A DNA stretch of 57,009 nucleotides from JAFLCM01 sp964510955 (lineage in GTDB: Bacteria; Planctomycetota; Phycisphaerae; Phycisphaerales; UBA1924): positions 1 through 57,009 of the forward strand of contig CAZEDW010000027.1 of NCBI GenBank assembly GCA_964510955.1, in the 5' to 3' direction. The notes beneath the pieces are model-generated. The model worked only from the letters and a program-made list of their open reading frames with translations, was not told where the DNA came from and did no database searches. Positions 32,745 to 43,634 of the stretch are shown here, in pieces (position 1 is the first letter of the stretch; each line of letters starts with the position of its first letter). The position numbers were made by a program, and so were the translations under genes.

Positions 32745-33931
32745 GACAGACCTGGGCCATTTTCGTCGACGCCTACCGCGAGCTCAACGCCAAGAAGCTG
32801 TTCTGGGTGACGATGCTCATCTCGGCCCTCGTCGTCGTGGCCTTCGCCACCGTGAGCCTGACACCCAAGGGCATCAAGGTGATCGTCTGGGAATTCCCCT
32901 GGCCGTTAGTGAACCTCACCCTCCTCACCAACGCCGCGTTTTACAAGTTCATTTTCCAGGCGTTCGGCGTCAAGTTCTGGCTCACGTGGGCCGCCACCAT
33001 CATCGGCCTCATCGCCACCTGCTCGATGATCCCGGACTTCGTCGCCAGCGGCTCCATCGAGCTGACGCTCTCCAAGCCCATCAGCCGCACCCGGCTCTTC
33101 CTCAGCAAGTTCCTCGCGGGGCTGCTCTTCACCATCCTGCAGGTCAGCGTCTTCAGCGTCGCGGTCTTCCTGCTCATCGGCATCCGCGGCGGCGAGTGGA
33201 ACCCGCGCGTCCTGCTCGCGATCCCCATCGTCTCTCTCGTCTTCAGCTACCTCTTCTGCGTCTGCGCCGGCGTCGGGCTCATCACCCGCTCGGCGATCTT
33301 CTCGCTCATCGCGACCATCCTCGTCTGGCTGCTCGTCTTCGCCGTCCACGCCGTCGAGACCGGCGTCATGCTGCAGCTCCGCACCGCCGCGGAGATGAAC
33401 GTCGAACGCACCCAGGCGCGCCTCGAACGGGCCGAGAAGGGCGAGCCCATCGAGGACCCCCAGCCCCCGCGCAAGAAGAAGAACAACGGCGTGATCGGCA
33501 CGATCGTCGACGCCGTCACCCCAAAGCCCAAGCCCCCCACCGTCGATGAACTCCGCACCGAGCTCCAGCACGCCAGGGACGACCTCGGCACGTGGGAGCG
33601 CTGGCACAAGATCTTCTTCGTCGTCAAGACCGTGCTCCCCAAGACCTCTGAGACCGCCGACCTTCTCCAGCGCTGGATGTTCGCCAAGGGTGAGCTGCTG
33701 AGCTTCGAAGAGCAGCAGGTGGACAACCAGCAGCAGGCCGAAGAACGCATGAGCCAGCTCCGCGGCCGCCCCACGGCCAGGGCCTACTCCATCGGCGACC
33801 CGACCGTCGCCCAGCAGGCCACCCGCCGCGTCCAGGACCGCAGCGTCTCCTGGGTCATCGGCACGTCGCTCGGATTCGAGGGGGTCGTCCTGGCGTTCGC
33901 GTGCTGGCGGTTCGTGCGCAGAGATTTCTGA
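32741..33931 (+). CDS. ABC-2 type permease with large soluble insertion
   Basis: 396 residues. Six hydrophobic helices are placed at about 20-42, 65-85, 84-108, 121-150, 157-180 and 188-210, then a soluble stretch from about 215 to 365, then a last helix (about 368-390). The soluble part is charged, with PPRKKKNN and a helical DELRTELQHARDD region, and lies between the last two helices; this is unusual for ABC-2 permeases and could be an extracytoplasmic or cytoplasmic sensor domain. Partner of the ATPase gene it overlaps. Substrate unknown. Confidence 0.8.
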   Translation: MRQTWAIFVDAYRELNAKKLFWVTMLISALVVVAFATVSLTPKGIKVIVWEFPWPLVNLTLLTNAAFYKFIFQAFGVKFWLTWAATIIGLIATCSMIPDFVASGSIELTLSKPISRTRLFLSKFLAGLLFTILQVSVFSVAVFLLIGIRGGEWNPRVLLAIPIVSLVFSYLFCVCAGVGLITRSAIFSLIATILVWLLVFAVHAVETGVMLQLRTAAEMNVERTQARLERAEKGEPIEDPQPPRKKKNNGVIGTIVDAVTPKPKPPTVDELRTELQHARDDLGTWERWHKIFFVVKTVLPKTSETADLLQRWMFAKGELLSFEEQQVDNQQQAEERMSQLRGRPTARAYSIGDPTVAQQATRRVQDRSVSWVIGTSLGFEGVVLAFACWRFVRRDF

Positions 33932-33952
33932 CGCTCGCCCTCACCACCGCGT

Positions 33953-36307
33953 TTAGTGGCACACCTGCCCGAACCGCAGCAGCATCGCGCACAGGTCCGC
34001 CGTGTCGATGCGACCGTCCGCGTTGAGGTCCGCGGCGTCACCGGCGGCCGCCCCGCCGCCGAAGCGCAGGAGCACCAGCGTCAGGTCGGCGGTGTTCACG
34101 ACCCCGTCGCCGCTGATATCACCCGGGCAGGGGGCCGAGGTGATGTGCACGAGAGCCGGTTCGGTGCTGATCTCCCCGCAGTCGTCGGTGATGAGGCACG
34201 TGTAGGCGCCATCATCAGCGGCGGAGGCGTTGGCGATGACGAGCGTGGTGTGGGTGGCGCCGGAGATGCGGGCGTCGTCGGTGAGATCGACACCGTTGCG
34301 GCGCCATTGGTAGGTGCGTTCGTCCCAGCAGCGGGTCTGGACATTCAGTCGCACGGCAGCCCCAGGGAGAACGAGCACCGACCCGGGCCGAACATTGGGA
34401 GCGGTCCCCGGCGCTCTCTGCAGCTCCCAAACATCACTCAATGCGCCATCGCCGTTAACCCCTCCAAACACCCGCATTCCGGCACCGTTGGGATCGAACC
34501 AGAGCGTGGCGTATTGCCGAGAACGGATGCCACCCGCGCCAACAAGGGTCCAATGAGAACCGTTCCAGCTCCAAATGTCGTTTGTGAGGCCGCCGGTGCT
34601 TCCACCAAAGAGAATGACCTCGCCTGAGATCGAATCGAACGCCGCCGCAGCCCCGGTGCGCCCGAGAGGTCCGAAGTTCGACCTGCGCGTCCAAACCGAG
34701 CCTGCAAGCTCCCAGGTGTCCGTCAGGAACGGGGCCGTCGCGTTCGCACCACCGAAGAGCACCATCCGGCGGCGCAGCGGGTCGTAACACATAGCCGCCG
34801 AGTTCCGGGCACAAGGCGCGGACGGAGACAGTTGGGTCCACGCGACCCCGTCCCACTCCCATGTATCCCCGAGAGTCTCCTGCGGCAGGTTGAACTCGCC
34901 GACGCGCCCACCGAACAGCACGACCCGTCTTCTGAACTCGTCATACGCGATCGCACATGACTCGCGACCCGGAGGGCCATCTTCCGACGCGAGCGCCCAC
35001 GACACGCCGTTCCAAAGATAGGTCTTGGAGCGCCTCGGGCTGCGGATGTCGCTCGTGTAGAGCACGCACACCGCGCGATCCTTGTCGAACGTCATGACGC
35101 TGGCGTCCAGCATGGATTCCGGAAGAATGCCGGCTCTCATCCAATTCCGCCCATCCCATTCCCAGGTTCCGCTCGAATCACGGTCTCCGAACACGCTCAC
35201 CACAATCAATCGATTCCGGACGGTATCAAAGGCGACGAGAGTGGGCAGCGAAGGGTACCGTTCAGGGCGCGGATCAGGGTTTATCCAAGAATCCCTGTCA
35301 TACAAGGCCAATCCGCTCTCGTAGGCCCCGGCACCGAACACCACCGAGCGCGCTATCTCATCGTCATAGCACGCCATGTGCCCGGCCCTGCTCGCGCCAC
35401 GATAGCGCGACTCAAGAGACCAATCGCTCCCGGTCCACGCCCAGACTTCGTCTGAAGGCGGTTGAAATCCTAGATAACCCCCGATCAGCAGCAGCTTGCC
35501 GCGCGTGCGATCGAAGTGAAGCGAGGCGATGCGACGGGGACTCGGATGATGCGCCGGATCGAGCTTTGTCCAACCTGAACCGTCCCATCGCCAAGTATCG
35601 TCCAACAACGTACCGAACTCGTCGTCACCGCGACCCCCGAAGAGAATCGTCGTGGACGACACCTCATCGAATGCCATGCAGGAACCCGACCGAGCAGACG
35701 GGCCGGGTACATCCCGCTTCTCCCACATGTTGCCGTCCCACTCCCAAGTATCATCAAAAAGCGGCACGCCCATCACGGGGTCGGAAGCACCGCCGTACAC
35801 GACAACGCGACCTCTCACGCGGTCGTACGCCATCGCGAATGCGCCGCGGGGCGCCGGGCGCACGCCGCTCCCAACTACGAACTCAGTCCACCGGCTTCCG
35901 TCCCATTGCCAAAGGTCGTTCACAAAAACACCACCGGGAGTAAGGCCCCCGAACATCAGAGTGCTCTGGGTTGCCTCGTCCCAAACCATGCCGCCGCGAG
36001 TCCTCCGCAACGGTCCGCACGCATCCGCAACCACCCACCCACCTTGGAGGTCCCAGGTCCAAGTGTCGGGTTGCCAGGTTCCTCCCCCCGGACCACCGTC
36101 ACTCCCGCTGAACAGGACGACACGTGCGCGTGCTTCGTCGTAAGACATACACAGTCGGCTTTGCTGCTCGCACGGCCCGCCGTCCACGAGCTTCCACGCC
36201 GGGCAAAGTTGCCCCATTGTGCGGCTCGCCAACAACGAGACCAGTGCGCAGCAGCGCAAAGCCTTCGCCACAGGGCAGATCGACCAGACGTATTGAGTTG
36301 AGCGCAT
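33953..36307 (-). CDS. Secreted kelch-repeat, Ig-like, dockerin protein
   Basis: 784 residues from the ATG at 36307, preceded by GGAGG. A signal peptide covers about residues 1-33. Residues about 40-640 hold many kelch-type repeats, each ending in VVLFGG-like strands followed by DTWEWDG (for example VLFGGRGDDEFG and MVLFGGANATAPF), forming one or two beta-propellers. Next is an immunoglobulin-like domain with YQWRRNGVDL and DDGAYTCLITDDCG. The C-terminus has two dockerin calcium loops, DISGDGVVNTADL and DLNADGRIDTADL. Extracellular carbohydrate or protein binding is likely. Third-position GC is lower than in neighbours. Confidence 0.85.
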   Translation of the reverse strand: MRSTQYVWSICPVAKALRCCALVSLLASRTMGQLCPAWKLVDGGPCEQQSRLCMSYDEARARVVLFSGSDGGPGGGTWQPDTWTWDLQGGWVVADACGPLRRTRGGMVWDEATQSTLMFGGLTPGGVFVNDLWQWDGSRWTEFVVGSGVRPAPRGAFAMAYDRVRGRVVVYGGASDPVMGVPLFDDTWEWDGNMWEKRDVPGPSARSGSCMAFDEVSSTTILFGGRGDDEFGTLLDDTWRWDGSGWTKLDPAHHPSPRRIASLHFDRTRGKLLLIGGYLGFQPPSDEVWAWTGSDWSLESRYRGASRAGHMACYDDEIARSVVFGAGAYESGLALYDRDSWINPDPRPERYPSLPTLVAFDTVRNRLIVVSVFGDRDSSGTWEWDGRNWMRAGILPESMLDASVMTFDKDRAVCVLYTSDIRSPRRSKTYLWNGVSWALASEDGPPGRESCAIAYDEFRRRVVLFGGRVGEFNLPQETLGDTWEWDGVAWTQLSPSAPCARNSAAMCYDPLRRRMVLFGGANATAPFLTDTWELAGSVWTRRSNFGPLGRTGAAAAFDSISGEVILFGGSTGGLTNDIWSWNGSHWTLVGAGGIRSRQYATLWFDPNGAGMRVFGGVNGDGALSDVWELQRAPGTAPNVRPGSVLVLPGAAVRLNVQTRCWDERTYQWRRNGVDLTDDARISGATHTTLVIANASAADDGAYTCLITDDCGEISTEPALVHITSAPCPGDISGDGVVNTADLTLVLLRFGGGAAAGDAADLNADGRIDTADLCAMLLRFGQVCH

Positions 36308-36482
36308 CAACGGACCTCCGGGCCCCCGACCGCGGACAGGCGTCCCCGCTGGACGGTAGGTGGTTTCTCCGTCCGCATCAACCGCAACGAATCGCCTCGC
36401 TTTGCCTGGCGTCGAGCATCGAGATATCTCTCAGGCACCCGACTGTAACGGGCGGCCAAAGCTCACACGACACACTGAGTGC

Positions 36483-36503
36483 GAGTTGGTGTGCACACAA
36501 CTC
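36483..36503. promoter_or_regulatory. Near-perfect palindrome between divergent genes (operator-like)
   Basis: GAGTTG (36483-36488) and CAACTC (36498-36503) flank the palindrome TGTGCACA (36490-36497). It lies in the 246-bp space between the divergent kelch-protein gene and the small exported-protein gene. Shape suits a dimeric repressor; no regulator is known. Confidence 0.4.
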
Positions 36504-36553
36504 CCGCCGCGTCGACGGCCGGCGCGTACTCTTACGGTGAAAGGAACCACAGA

Positions 36554-36874
36554 ATGGAAACCCCCAGGCCAATGGCTCCACGAAGCTCCCACCCCTACCT
36601 CCTCGGCCTCATCACCGGCGCCTCCCTCGCCGTCGCCGCCTTCAGCATGATGGGCCAGGGCTACTCCAAGCCCGGCACCGGCGGCAGCCCCGCCGGACCC
36701 GCGACCAAAGAGCCCTCGCCCACCGCGCCCGCCCCCGCCGTGGAGGCCGACACCTACTTCGTCACCGCCGGCAACGCCTCCAACACCACCGCCCGCCTTT
36801 GGAAGCGCCCCGGCGGCAAGTCCACCCTGGAATACATGGGTGAGTACCAATCGGCCGGCAAATCGCAGCGCTGA
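36554..36874 (+). CDS. Small exported or membrane-anchored protein (106 aa)
   Basis: Starts at ATG 36554, after an AAGGA ribosome site. A hydrophobic segment at about residues 15-33 (LLGLITGASLAVAAFSMMG) is a signal peptide or anchor. Then comes a Gly/Pro/Ala-rich linker and a C-terminal part with TARLWKRPGGKSTLEYMGEY. No family recognised. Its signal segment resembles that of the following prolyl oligopeptidase (GLITAASLALLA), 204 bp downstream on the same strand. Confidence 0.6.
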   Translation: METPRPMAPRSSHPYLLGLITGASLAVAAFSMMGQGYSKPGTGGSPAGPATKEPSPTAPAPAVEADTYFVTAGNASNTTARLWKRPGGKSTLEYMGEYQSAGKSQR

Positions 36875-37078
36875 TGCCGCAGCCGCCGCGCCGCCCGAAT
36901 CGTCAATCTGCCGGCGGCCACTGCCCTGACGCCCCCGCGGCCCCAGCCCCCGCGCCGCAACCACGCCGACCCCGGTCGTTATCATCCACCAGACCAGCCA
37001 TTCGCTGGCGTTATCGCATGGTCCCGCCGCTCCCCTCGCCCCATCCTTGGGCAGGGAATCGGCCACGGAGCGCTCCCG

Positions 37079-39376
37079 ATGATCTCCCGACACGACCCCC
37101 TCGCTTCTCACCGACTCGCCTTCGGCCTCATCACCGCCGCAAGCCTGGCGCTCCTGGCGCCGCTCAGCCTCGCCGGTGACGGCCCCGGCCCCGCCACGGC
37201 CCCCGCCACCGCGGCCCGGAAGATCAAGGACGCCCCCCAGCCCCCCAACGAGTTCGGCGAGAAGATCCCCTACCCGGTCTTCCCCAAGGGTGAGGTGACC
37301 GACGACTACCACGGCACCAAGGTCGCCGACCCGTACCGCAAGCTCGAAGACGACCCGCGCAACAACTGGGAGGTCGCCGACTGGATCCTCGGTCAGAACA
37401 AGATGACCAACACGATCCTCCGCCGCATCCCCGAGCGCGAGAAGATCCGCGCCCGCCTCACCAAGCTCTGGGACTACGAGCGCTACGGCGCCCCCTCCAA
37501 GCACGGCAAGTACTACGTCTACAGCAAGAACGACGGACTGCAGCCGCAGAACGTCGTCTACGTCCAGGAGTCGCTCGACGCCGAGCCGCGCGTCCTCCTC
37601 GACCCCAACAAGTTCTCGATGGACGGCACCGTCGCCCTCGCGGGCATGAGCATCACCCTCGACGGCACGCTCTGCGCCTACGGCGTGGCCCAGGCCGGCT
37701 CGGACTGGGTCGATTGGCAGGTCCGCGACATGGCCACCGGCAAGGACCTCCCCGACAAGGTCAAGTGGACCAAGTTCACCAGCGCCGCCTGGACCAACGA
37801 CAACAATGGCTTCTATTACGGCCGTTTCGACGAGCCCAAGAAGGGCGAAGCCATGCAGGCCGTCAACAAGTTCCAGAAGCTCTACTGGCACACCATGGGC
37901 ACCGACCAGGCCCAGGACAAGCTCGTCTACGAGCGCCCCGACCAGCCCGACTGGCAGTTCGGCGCCGGCGTCTCCGAAGACGGCCGCTGGCTCATCGTCG
38001 GCATCAGCAAGGGCACCGACGACAAGAACATGCTGCTCTATCAGGACCTGACCAAGCCCGACAGCAAGCTCGAAGCCCTGATCGACAACTTCGAGGCCGA
38101 GTACAGCTTCCTCGGCAACGATGGAACGACCTTCTACTTCAAGAACAACCTCGGCACCCCCAGGGCCCGCGTGATCGCCGTCGACACCACCAAGCCCGCC
38201 AGGGAGAACTGGAAAGAGATCATCCCGCAGACCGAGAACGTCCTGCAGGGCGTGAGCCTCGTCAACAACCAGTTCGTCTGCACCTACCTCAAGGACGCCG
38301 CCAGCCTCATCCGCATCTACGACATGGGCGGCAAGCAGGTCCGCGACGTCGAACTACCCACCATCGGCACCGCGGGCGGCTTCGGCGGTCTCCGCACCGA
38401 CAAGGAGACCTTCTACTCCTTCACCAGCTTCACCTACCCGCCCTGCACCTTCAAGTACGACCTCACCACCGGCAAGAGCACCCTCCTCAAGCAGGCCAAG
38501 GTCGACTTCACCCCGGGCGACTACGAGACCCGCCAGGTCTTCTACTCATCCAAAGACGGCACCCGCGTGCCCATGTTCATCGTCTCCAAGAAGGGCCTCA
38601 AGCTCGACGGCAACAACCCGACCCTCCTGTACGGCTACGGCGGCTTCAACATCTCCATGACCCCCAGCTTCAGCGTCGCCAACCTCGCATGGCTCGAGAT
38701 GGGCGGCACCTTCGCCATGCCCAACCTCCGCGGCGGCGGCGAGTACGGCGAAGAGTGGCACAAGGCCGGCACCAAGGAGCACAAGCAGAACGTCTTCGAC
38801 GACTTCATCTCCGCCGCCGAATACCTCATCAGCGAGAGATACACCCGCCCCGAGAAGCTCGCCATCTACGGCGGCAGCAACGGCGGCCTGCTCGTCGGCG
38901 CCACCATGACCCAGCGCCCCGACCTCTTCGCCGTCGCCATCCCCGCCGTCGGCGTCCTCGACATGCTCCGCTTCCACAAGTTCACCATCGGCTGGGCCTG
39001 GTGCGACGACTACGGCTGCAGCGACAAGCCCGAAGACTTCAAGTGGCTCTACGCCTACTCGCCCCTGCACAACCTCCACGAGGGCGTGAAATACCCCGCC
39101 ACGCTCGTCCTCACCGGCGACCACGACGACCGCGTCGTCCCCGCCCACAGCTTCAAGTTCATCACCACCCTGCAGGAGTGCCACGCCGGCGACGCCCCCG
39201 TCCTCTGCCGCATCGAGGTCCGCGCCGGCCACGGCGCCGGCAAGCCCACCGAAAAGATCATCGACGAGGCCACCGACCGCCTCGCCTTCCAAGTGAAGTA
39301 CCTCGGCATGACGGCCCGCATCCCCGACGCCCCGCCGCTCCCAAAGCCGCCCACCCCCGAGCAGTTGACGAAGTAA
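37079..39376 (+). CDS. Exported prolyl oligopeptidase (S9A)
   Basis: 765 residues, cleaving short proline-containing peptides. Signal peptide at about residues 1-33. The N-terminal seven-blade propeller follows, starting with DDYHGTKVADPYRKLEDD, the usual S9A entry. The hydrolase domain has GYGGFNISMTP, the nucleophile serine in YGGSNGGLLVG (Ser about 600), the acid in GDHDDRVVP (about 683) and His in RAGHGAGKPTEK (about 718). All triad residues are intact. Acts outside the cytoplasm, in peptide nutrition or turnover. Followed by an intrinsic terminator. Confidence 0.92.
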   Translation: MISRHDPLASHRLAFGLITAASLALLAPLSLAGDGPGPATAPATAARKIKDAPQPPNEFGEKIPYPVFPKGEVTDDYHGTKVADPYRKLEDDPRNNWEVADWILGQNKMTNTILRRIPEREKIRARLTKLWDYERYGAPSKHGKYYVYSKNDGLQPQNVVYVQESLDAEPRVLLDPNKFSMDGTVALAGMSITLDGTLCAYGVAQAGSDWVDWQVRDMATGKDLPDKVKWTKFTSAAWTNDNNGFYYGRFDEPKKGEAMQAVNKFQKLYWHTMGTDQAQDKLVYERPDQPDWQFGAGVSEDGRWLIVGISKGTDDKNMLLYQDLTKPDSKLEALIDNFEAEYSFLGNDGTTFYFKNNLGTPRARVIAVDTTKPARENWKEIIPQTENVLQGVSLVNNQFVCTYLKDAASLIRIYDMGGKQVRDVELPTIGTAGGFGGLRTDKETFYSFTSFTYPPCTFKYDLTTGKSTLLKQAKVDFTPGDYETRQVFYSSKDGTRVPMFIVSKKGLKLDGNNPTLLYGYGGFNISMTPSFSVANLAWLEMGGTFAMPNLRGGGEYGEEWHKAGTKEHKQNVFDDFISAAEYLISERYTRPEKLAIYGGSNGGLLVGATMTQRPDLFAVAIPAVGVLDMLRFHKFTIGWAWCDDYGCSDKPEDFKWLYAYSPLHNLHEGVKYPATLVLTGDHDDRVVPAHSFKFITTLQECHAGDAPVLCRIEVRAGHGAGKPTEKIIDEATDRLAFQVKYLGMTARIPDAPPLPKPPTPEQLTK

Positions 39377-39420
39377 CATCGCCCAGACTCGGAAGCCCGC
39401 CCTCATCGGCACCTGCCCGC

Positions 39421-39450
39421 GCCCCGGCGCATCGCCGGGGCGTTTCTCTT
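39421..39450 (+). terminator. Intrinsic terminator of the prolyl oligopeptidase gene
   Basis: GCCCCGGCG (39421-39429) and CGCCGGGGC (39433-39441) form a 9-bp stem with loop CAT, followed by GTTTCTCTTT. It lies 45 bp after the stop codon. Confidence 0.8.
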
Positions 39451-39541
39451 TGCATCCATTCTTTGCATCCAGTTGCGTCCAACGGACCGCTGGCCCGACA
39501 CGTCAAGTGAATAGCATGCTGAACTTCTCGCGGAGGCACGC

Positions 39542-41173
39542 GTGCTTACGATCGCCATCCTGATCCCAATCGCGGCGCTCGGCCTGCTGCTGCTCGCCGC
39601 AGGCCGGCGCGGGCGGCGGGTCAACGATCACCCGCTGTGCCGGCGTTGCCGGTACGACCTCGTGGGCTTGAGCCTCCCGGTCCCGCAAACCCAAGCGCAG
39701 GCCAGGTGCCCGGAGTGTGGGCGGTCGGTAAGGCAGCCGCGCGACGTGCGAATCGGGCTGAGGCTGCGCCGACCCGTCACCGCCTGGGCCGGCGCCGTGG
39801 TGCTCCTCGCGACCGCAGGTATCGGCTGGCGACTCCACAAGGAGCCGTTGTCCTTGGCGATCGTGCCCTCATGGGCCCTGCTGCTCAATTCGGAACACCA
39901 GTGGATCGCCCCCGATGCGTGCATCGATGAACTGGTCTTAAGGTACGCGCAGGTCCCCAGGTACTCCCTGGCCCAGCAGACAGCACTGAACGCCGTATTC
40001 GAGGCCGCGCGCGCCAGTCAGACTGCCTCGCTGTCGCCGGCCCAAAAGCAGACGCTGGCGACGACCAAGCCTTCGAACCCTCCAAAACTCTCCACTGATC
40101 ACACCGCCCGGCTTGTTGAGGCGATCCTCAGTATGGAAGCAAGTCCGGGCCAGGCGTGGCATGACTCCTGGGCCTCCGTACTCGACACCGAGGTCTTCAG
40201 CCGCGGCGACAGCGCCCGCGCCCAGAGATTCCTCGACCACGTCTCGGGCTCTTACGACCTGCTCTTCGCGCGCCCGGCCTTGCGCGCCGGCGACGCGTGG
40301 CCCGTCGTCCTCCGCGGCGGTCTTTCCCTTCCCAGCACCCAGCCCTACCCGCGCGGCACCAAGCTCGCTGGCGGCGTGCCTACTGCGTCCCCAACCTTCA
40401 GATTCGGCTCCGCGAACTGGGAACGCGATGCCTTCATCCTCGACGCAACGGTCCACCTGAAGTGGGACGCCCGCTCTTCCGGCGACGACACCGTCGCTCA
40501 CTTGCCACTCTCACAGGAGTACGCGAACACGCCGAGTGCAGGGCTCAACTCCCAGCTCTTCCTGCCGTACACGACCGTTGCCGGGCGGCGCATGCCCGAG
40601 GCGAGCGTCGAGGTTGGCCTCTACGGCTCGGGAAACCTGCTGGCTCGCCGGATCTTCCCGGTAACGGTCAGCCAGTGGAAGGAACTTGTCGTCCTGCCCT
40701 CTGGGAGCCCCGTGTGCCACCCGGTCTACGACACCGATCTCGACGAGCTGGTACACCGCGCGGTGTGCGCGTACACCGACGGAGCAAAGCCGTGGGTCCT
40801 GCTGGAGCGGCTCGACGGCGCTTCGAACTTGCCCGCCGGGCAAGACGCGCCCCGCTGGCGGGCCAGGTTCGGCGTCCGCGTCGTGTCGATGCCGGTTGCG
40901 GCCGCCTGGGAGATCCACGCGGAAGTCGACGGGGTCCTGTCGCCCACGCTGCAGACGCTTGCGTTCAATGCCGGCGGCGACGCAGCCGCCGCGATGCAGT
41001 TGGACATCCCGGGCGAATCACCGCCTCGCAGATTCAACCTGGTGCTGATGCCCTCGCCCGCGGTCGCCGAAAAGCGGCCGCCCGAGGCCGGTGCCCGATT
41101 CGACGAACCCTACTGGGCGGGCACGGTGCGAATCCGCGACCTCCCCATCGAGATTCGCCGCACCGGGCGATAG
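39542..41173 (+). CDS. Membrane protein with N-terminal zinc ribbon, unknown function
   Basis: 543 residues from GTG 39542 (GGAGG upstream). The first helix is at about residues 2-20, a zinc ribbon CRRCRYDLVGL...CPECGRSV at about 33-62, and a second helix at about 80-98. The remaining 440 residues are soluble, mixed alpha/beta, without a recognised family; they include WEIHAEVDGVL and MPSPAVAEKRPP toward the end. The ribbon between the two helices is the same type as in the products at 15744 and 44714. Orientation of the large domain is unknown. Confidence 0.68.
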   Translation: MLTIAILIPIAALGLLLLAAGRRGRRVNDHPLCRRCRYDLVGLSLPVPQTQAQARCPECGRSVRQPRDVRIGLRLRRPVTAWAGAVVLLATAGIGWRLHKEPLSLAIVPSWALLLNSEHQWIAPDACIDELVLRYAQVPRYSLAQQTALNAVFEAARASQTASLSPAQKQTLATTKPSNPPKLSTDHTARLVEAILSMEASPGQAWHDSWASVLDTEVFSRGDSARAQRFLDHVSGSYDLLFARPALRAGDAWPVVLRGGLSLPSTQPYPRGTKLAGGVPTASPTFRFGSANWERDAFILDATVHLKWDARSSGDDTVAHLPLSQEYANTPSAGLNSQLFLPYTTVAGRRMPEASVEVGLYGSGNLLARRIFPVTVSQWKELVVLPSGSPVCHPVYDTDLDELVHRAVCAYTDGAKPWVLLERLDGASNLPAGQDAPRWRARFGVRVVSMPVAAAWEIHAEVDGVLSPTLQTLAFNAGGDAAAAMQLDIPGESPPRRFNLVLMPSPAVAEKRPPEAGARFDEPYWAGTVRIRDLPIEIRRTGR

Positions 41174-41248
41174 CGGCCGGTGCCCGATGCACCCCGTCGC
41201 CGTCGATGGTGCACGGCGGAGCCCAACCGCAGCAAAAACCCAAAACGC

Positions 41249-41285
41249 AAACACCCCCGGCCAAAGACCGGGGGTGTTTGTTGTA
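41249..41285. terminator. Bidirectional intrinsic terminator between the 16S rRNA gene and the 39542 gene
   Basis: AAACACCCCCGG (41249-41260) and CCGGGGGTGTTT (41268-41279) form a 12-bp stem. On the plus strand it is followed by GTTGTATA; on the minus strand by a GCGTTTTGGGTTTTTGC tail. It therefore serves the zinc-ribbon gene and, about 165 nt after its 3' end, the 16S rRNA. Confidence 0.85.
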
Positions 41286-41439
41286 TATCGAGAACAGTCG
41301 GGTCACGCGACGCTCGCCGTTACCGGAGAGCGGCCGCGGAAGGGTTGCCCCGTCCGCGACGAGAGAATGTTGACTTGTCCCGTGGGGCATCGCTGCCCCG
41401 GACCGGTTCAAGACCGGTCTCAGCGGGTCCAAGGAAATC

Positions 41440-42936
<1,497 letters not shown>

Positions 42937-43634
42937 ATTTTTCTGTTGACCCCACGCCCAGGCACAAGGCCCAGGCGTGGAAGATCGTCAATCTAGAAGT
43001 TTGCCTAGTTCTCCCTTCGCGTTCGCGAAGGTCGGTCTCGTTCAAACCCCCTTGCGAGGGCCTGGACGCTCCCGGTTGGCAAACCGGGAGATTTGGCTAT
43101 TGAGGAATTCTTTGGTTGACATTTTGCATTGCAATCTGTCTTCACCATCGAGAGAATCCTCAACTGCCCCGCCCGTGCTGTGAACACGAACGGCACCGTT
43201 GTGGTAAGGCCCCGGCTGTCCGGTGAGGACGGCGTTCTCACGCCTGCCAGAGCCGCATCTTCTCGTGGTGACCCAACTGTTCACTTTTCAAAGAGGCTCG
43301 CATCTGCGTCGATCAAATCGACACGGACAACGGCGGGCGTCACGCCCGCTGGGCTGACCGGCGATGCGGTCGGTCTTGCGACCGGGGAGGAAGAGTGTAT
43401 CCATCCCCCACCGCTTGTCAAGCGGCTTGATTCATCCCCCGCCATTCGCCCACAACCCACCCGACGCATTTACCAAAATGCAGCCAAATTGGCCAGATCT
43501 CGCGTCAAATGCGGCGATTATGCCATCATTTCGCGGCATTCAGACCCCACCTCGCAGGCCGCCCGTTTTTCCACATGCCGCACCGACCCATCACCCCAGA
43601 CTCCCGATCCAGCCCCATCAGCCGCATTCCAGAC
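42937..43634 (-). other. 16S rRNA leader and promoter region
   Basis: No gene. The predicted leader of about 450 nt holds several hairpins: CCACGCC/GGCGTGG (42952-42980) just before the mature 5' end, CCTTCGC/GCGAAGG (43014-43031) and a perfect CTCCCGGTT/AACCGGGAG (43069-43090). These are likely processing stems. Upstream of the promoter, 43422-43634 is the space after the comF stop and shows no structure I can name. Confidence 0.7.
43394..43421 (-). promoter_or_regulatory. 16S rRNA promoter
   Basis: Minus strand TTGACA (43416-43421), 16-nt spacer, TACACT (43394-43399). A consensus -35 with a near-consensus -10, about 455 nt upstream of the mature 16S 5' end. Best sigma-70-like match in the window. 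Confidence 0.75.

Noticed and set aside
36479..36553. Upstream extension of the 106-residue protein gene from 36479
   Set aside because: Would add an unconvincing N-terminus before the signal segment; the ATG at 36554 has an AAGGA site.
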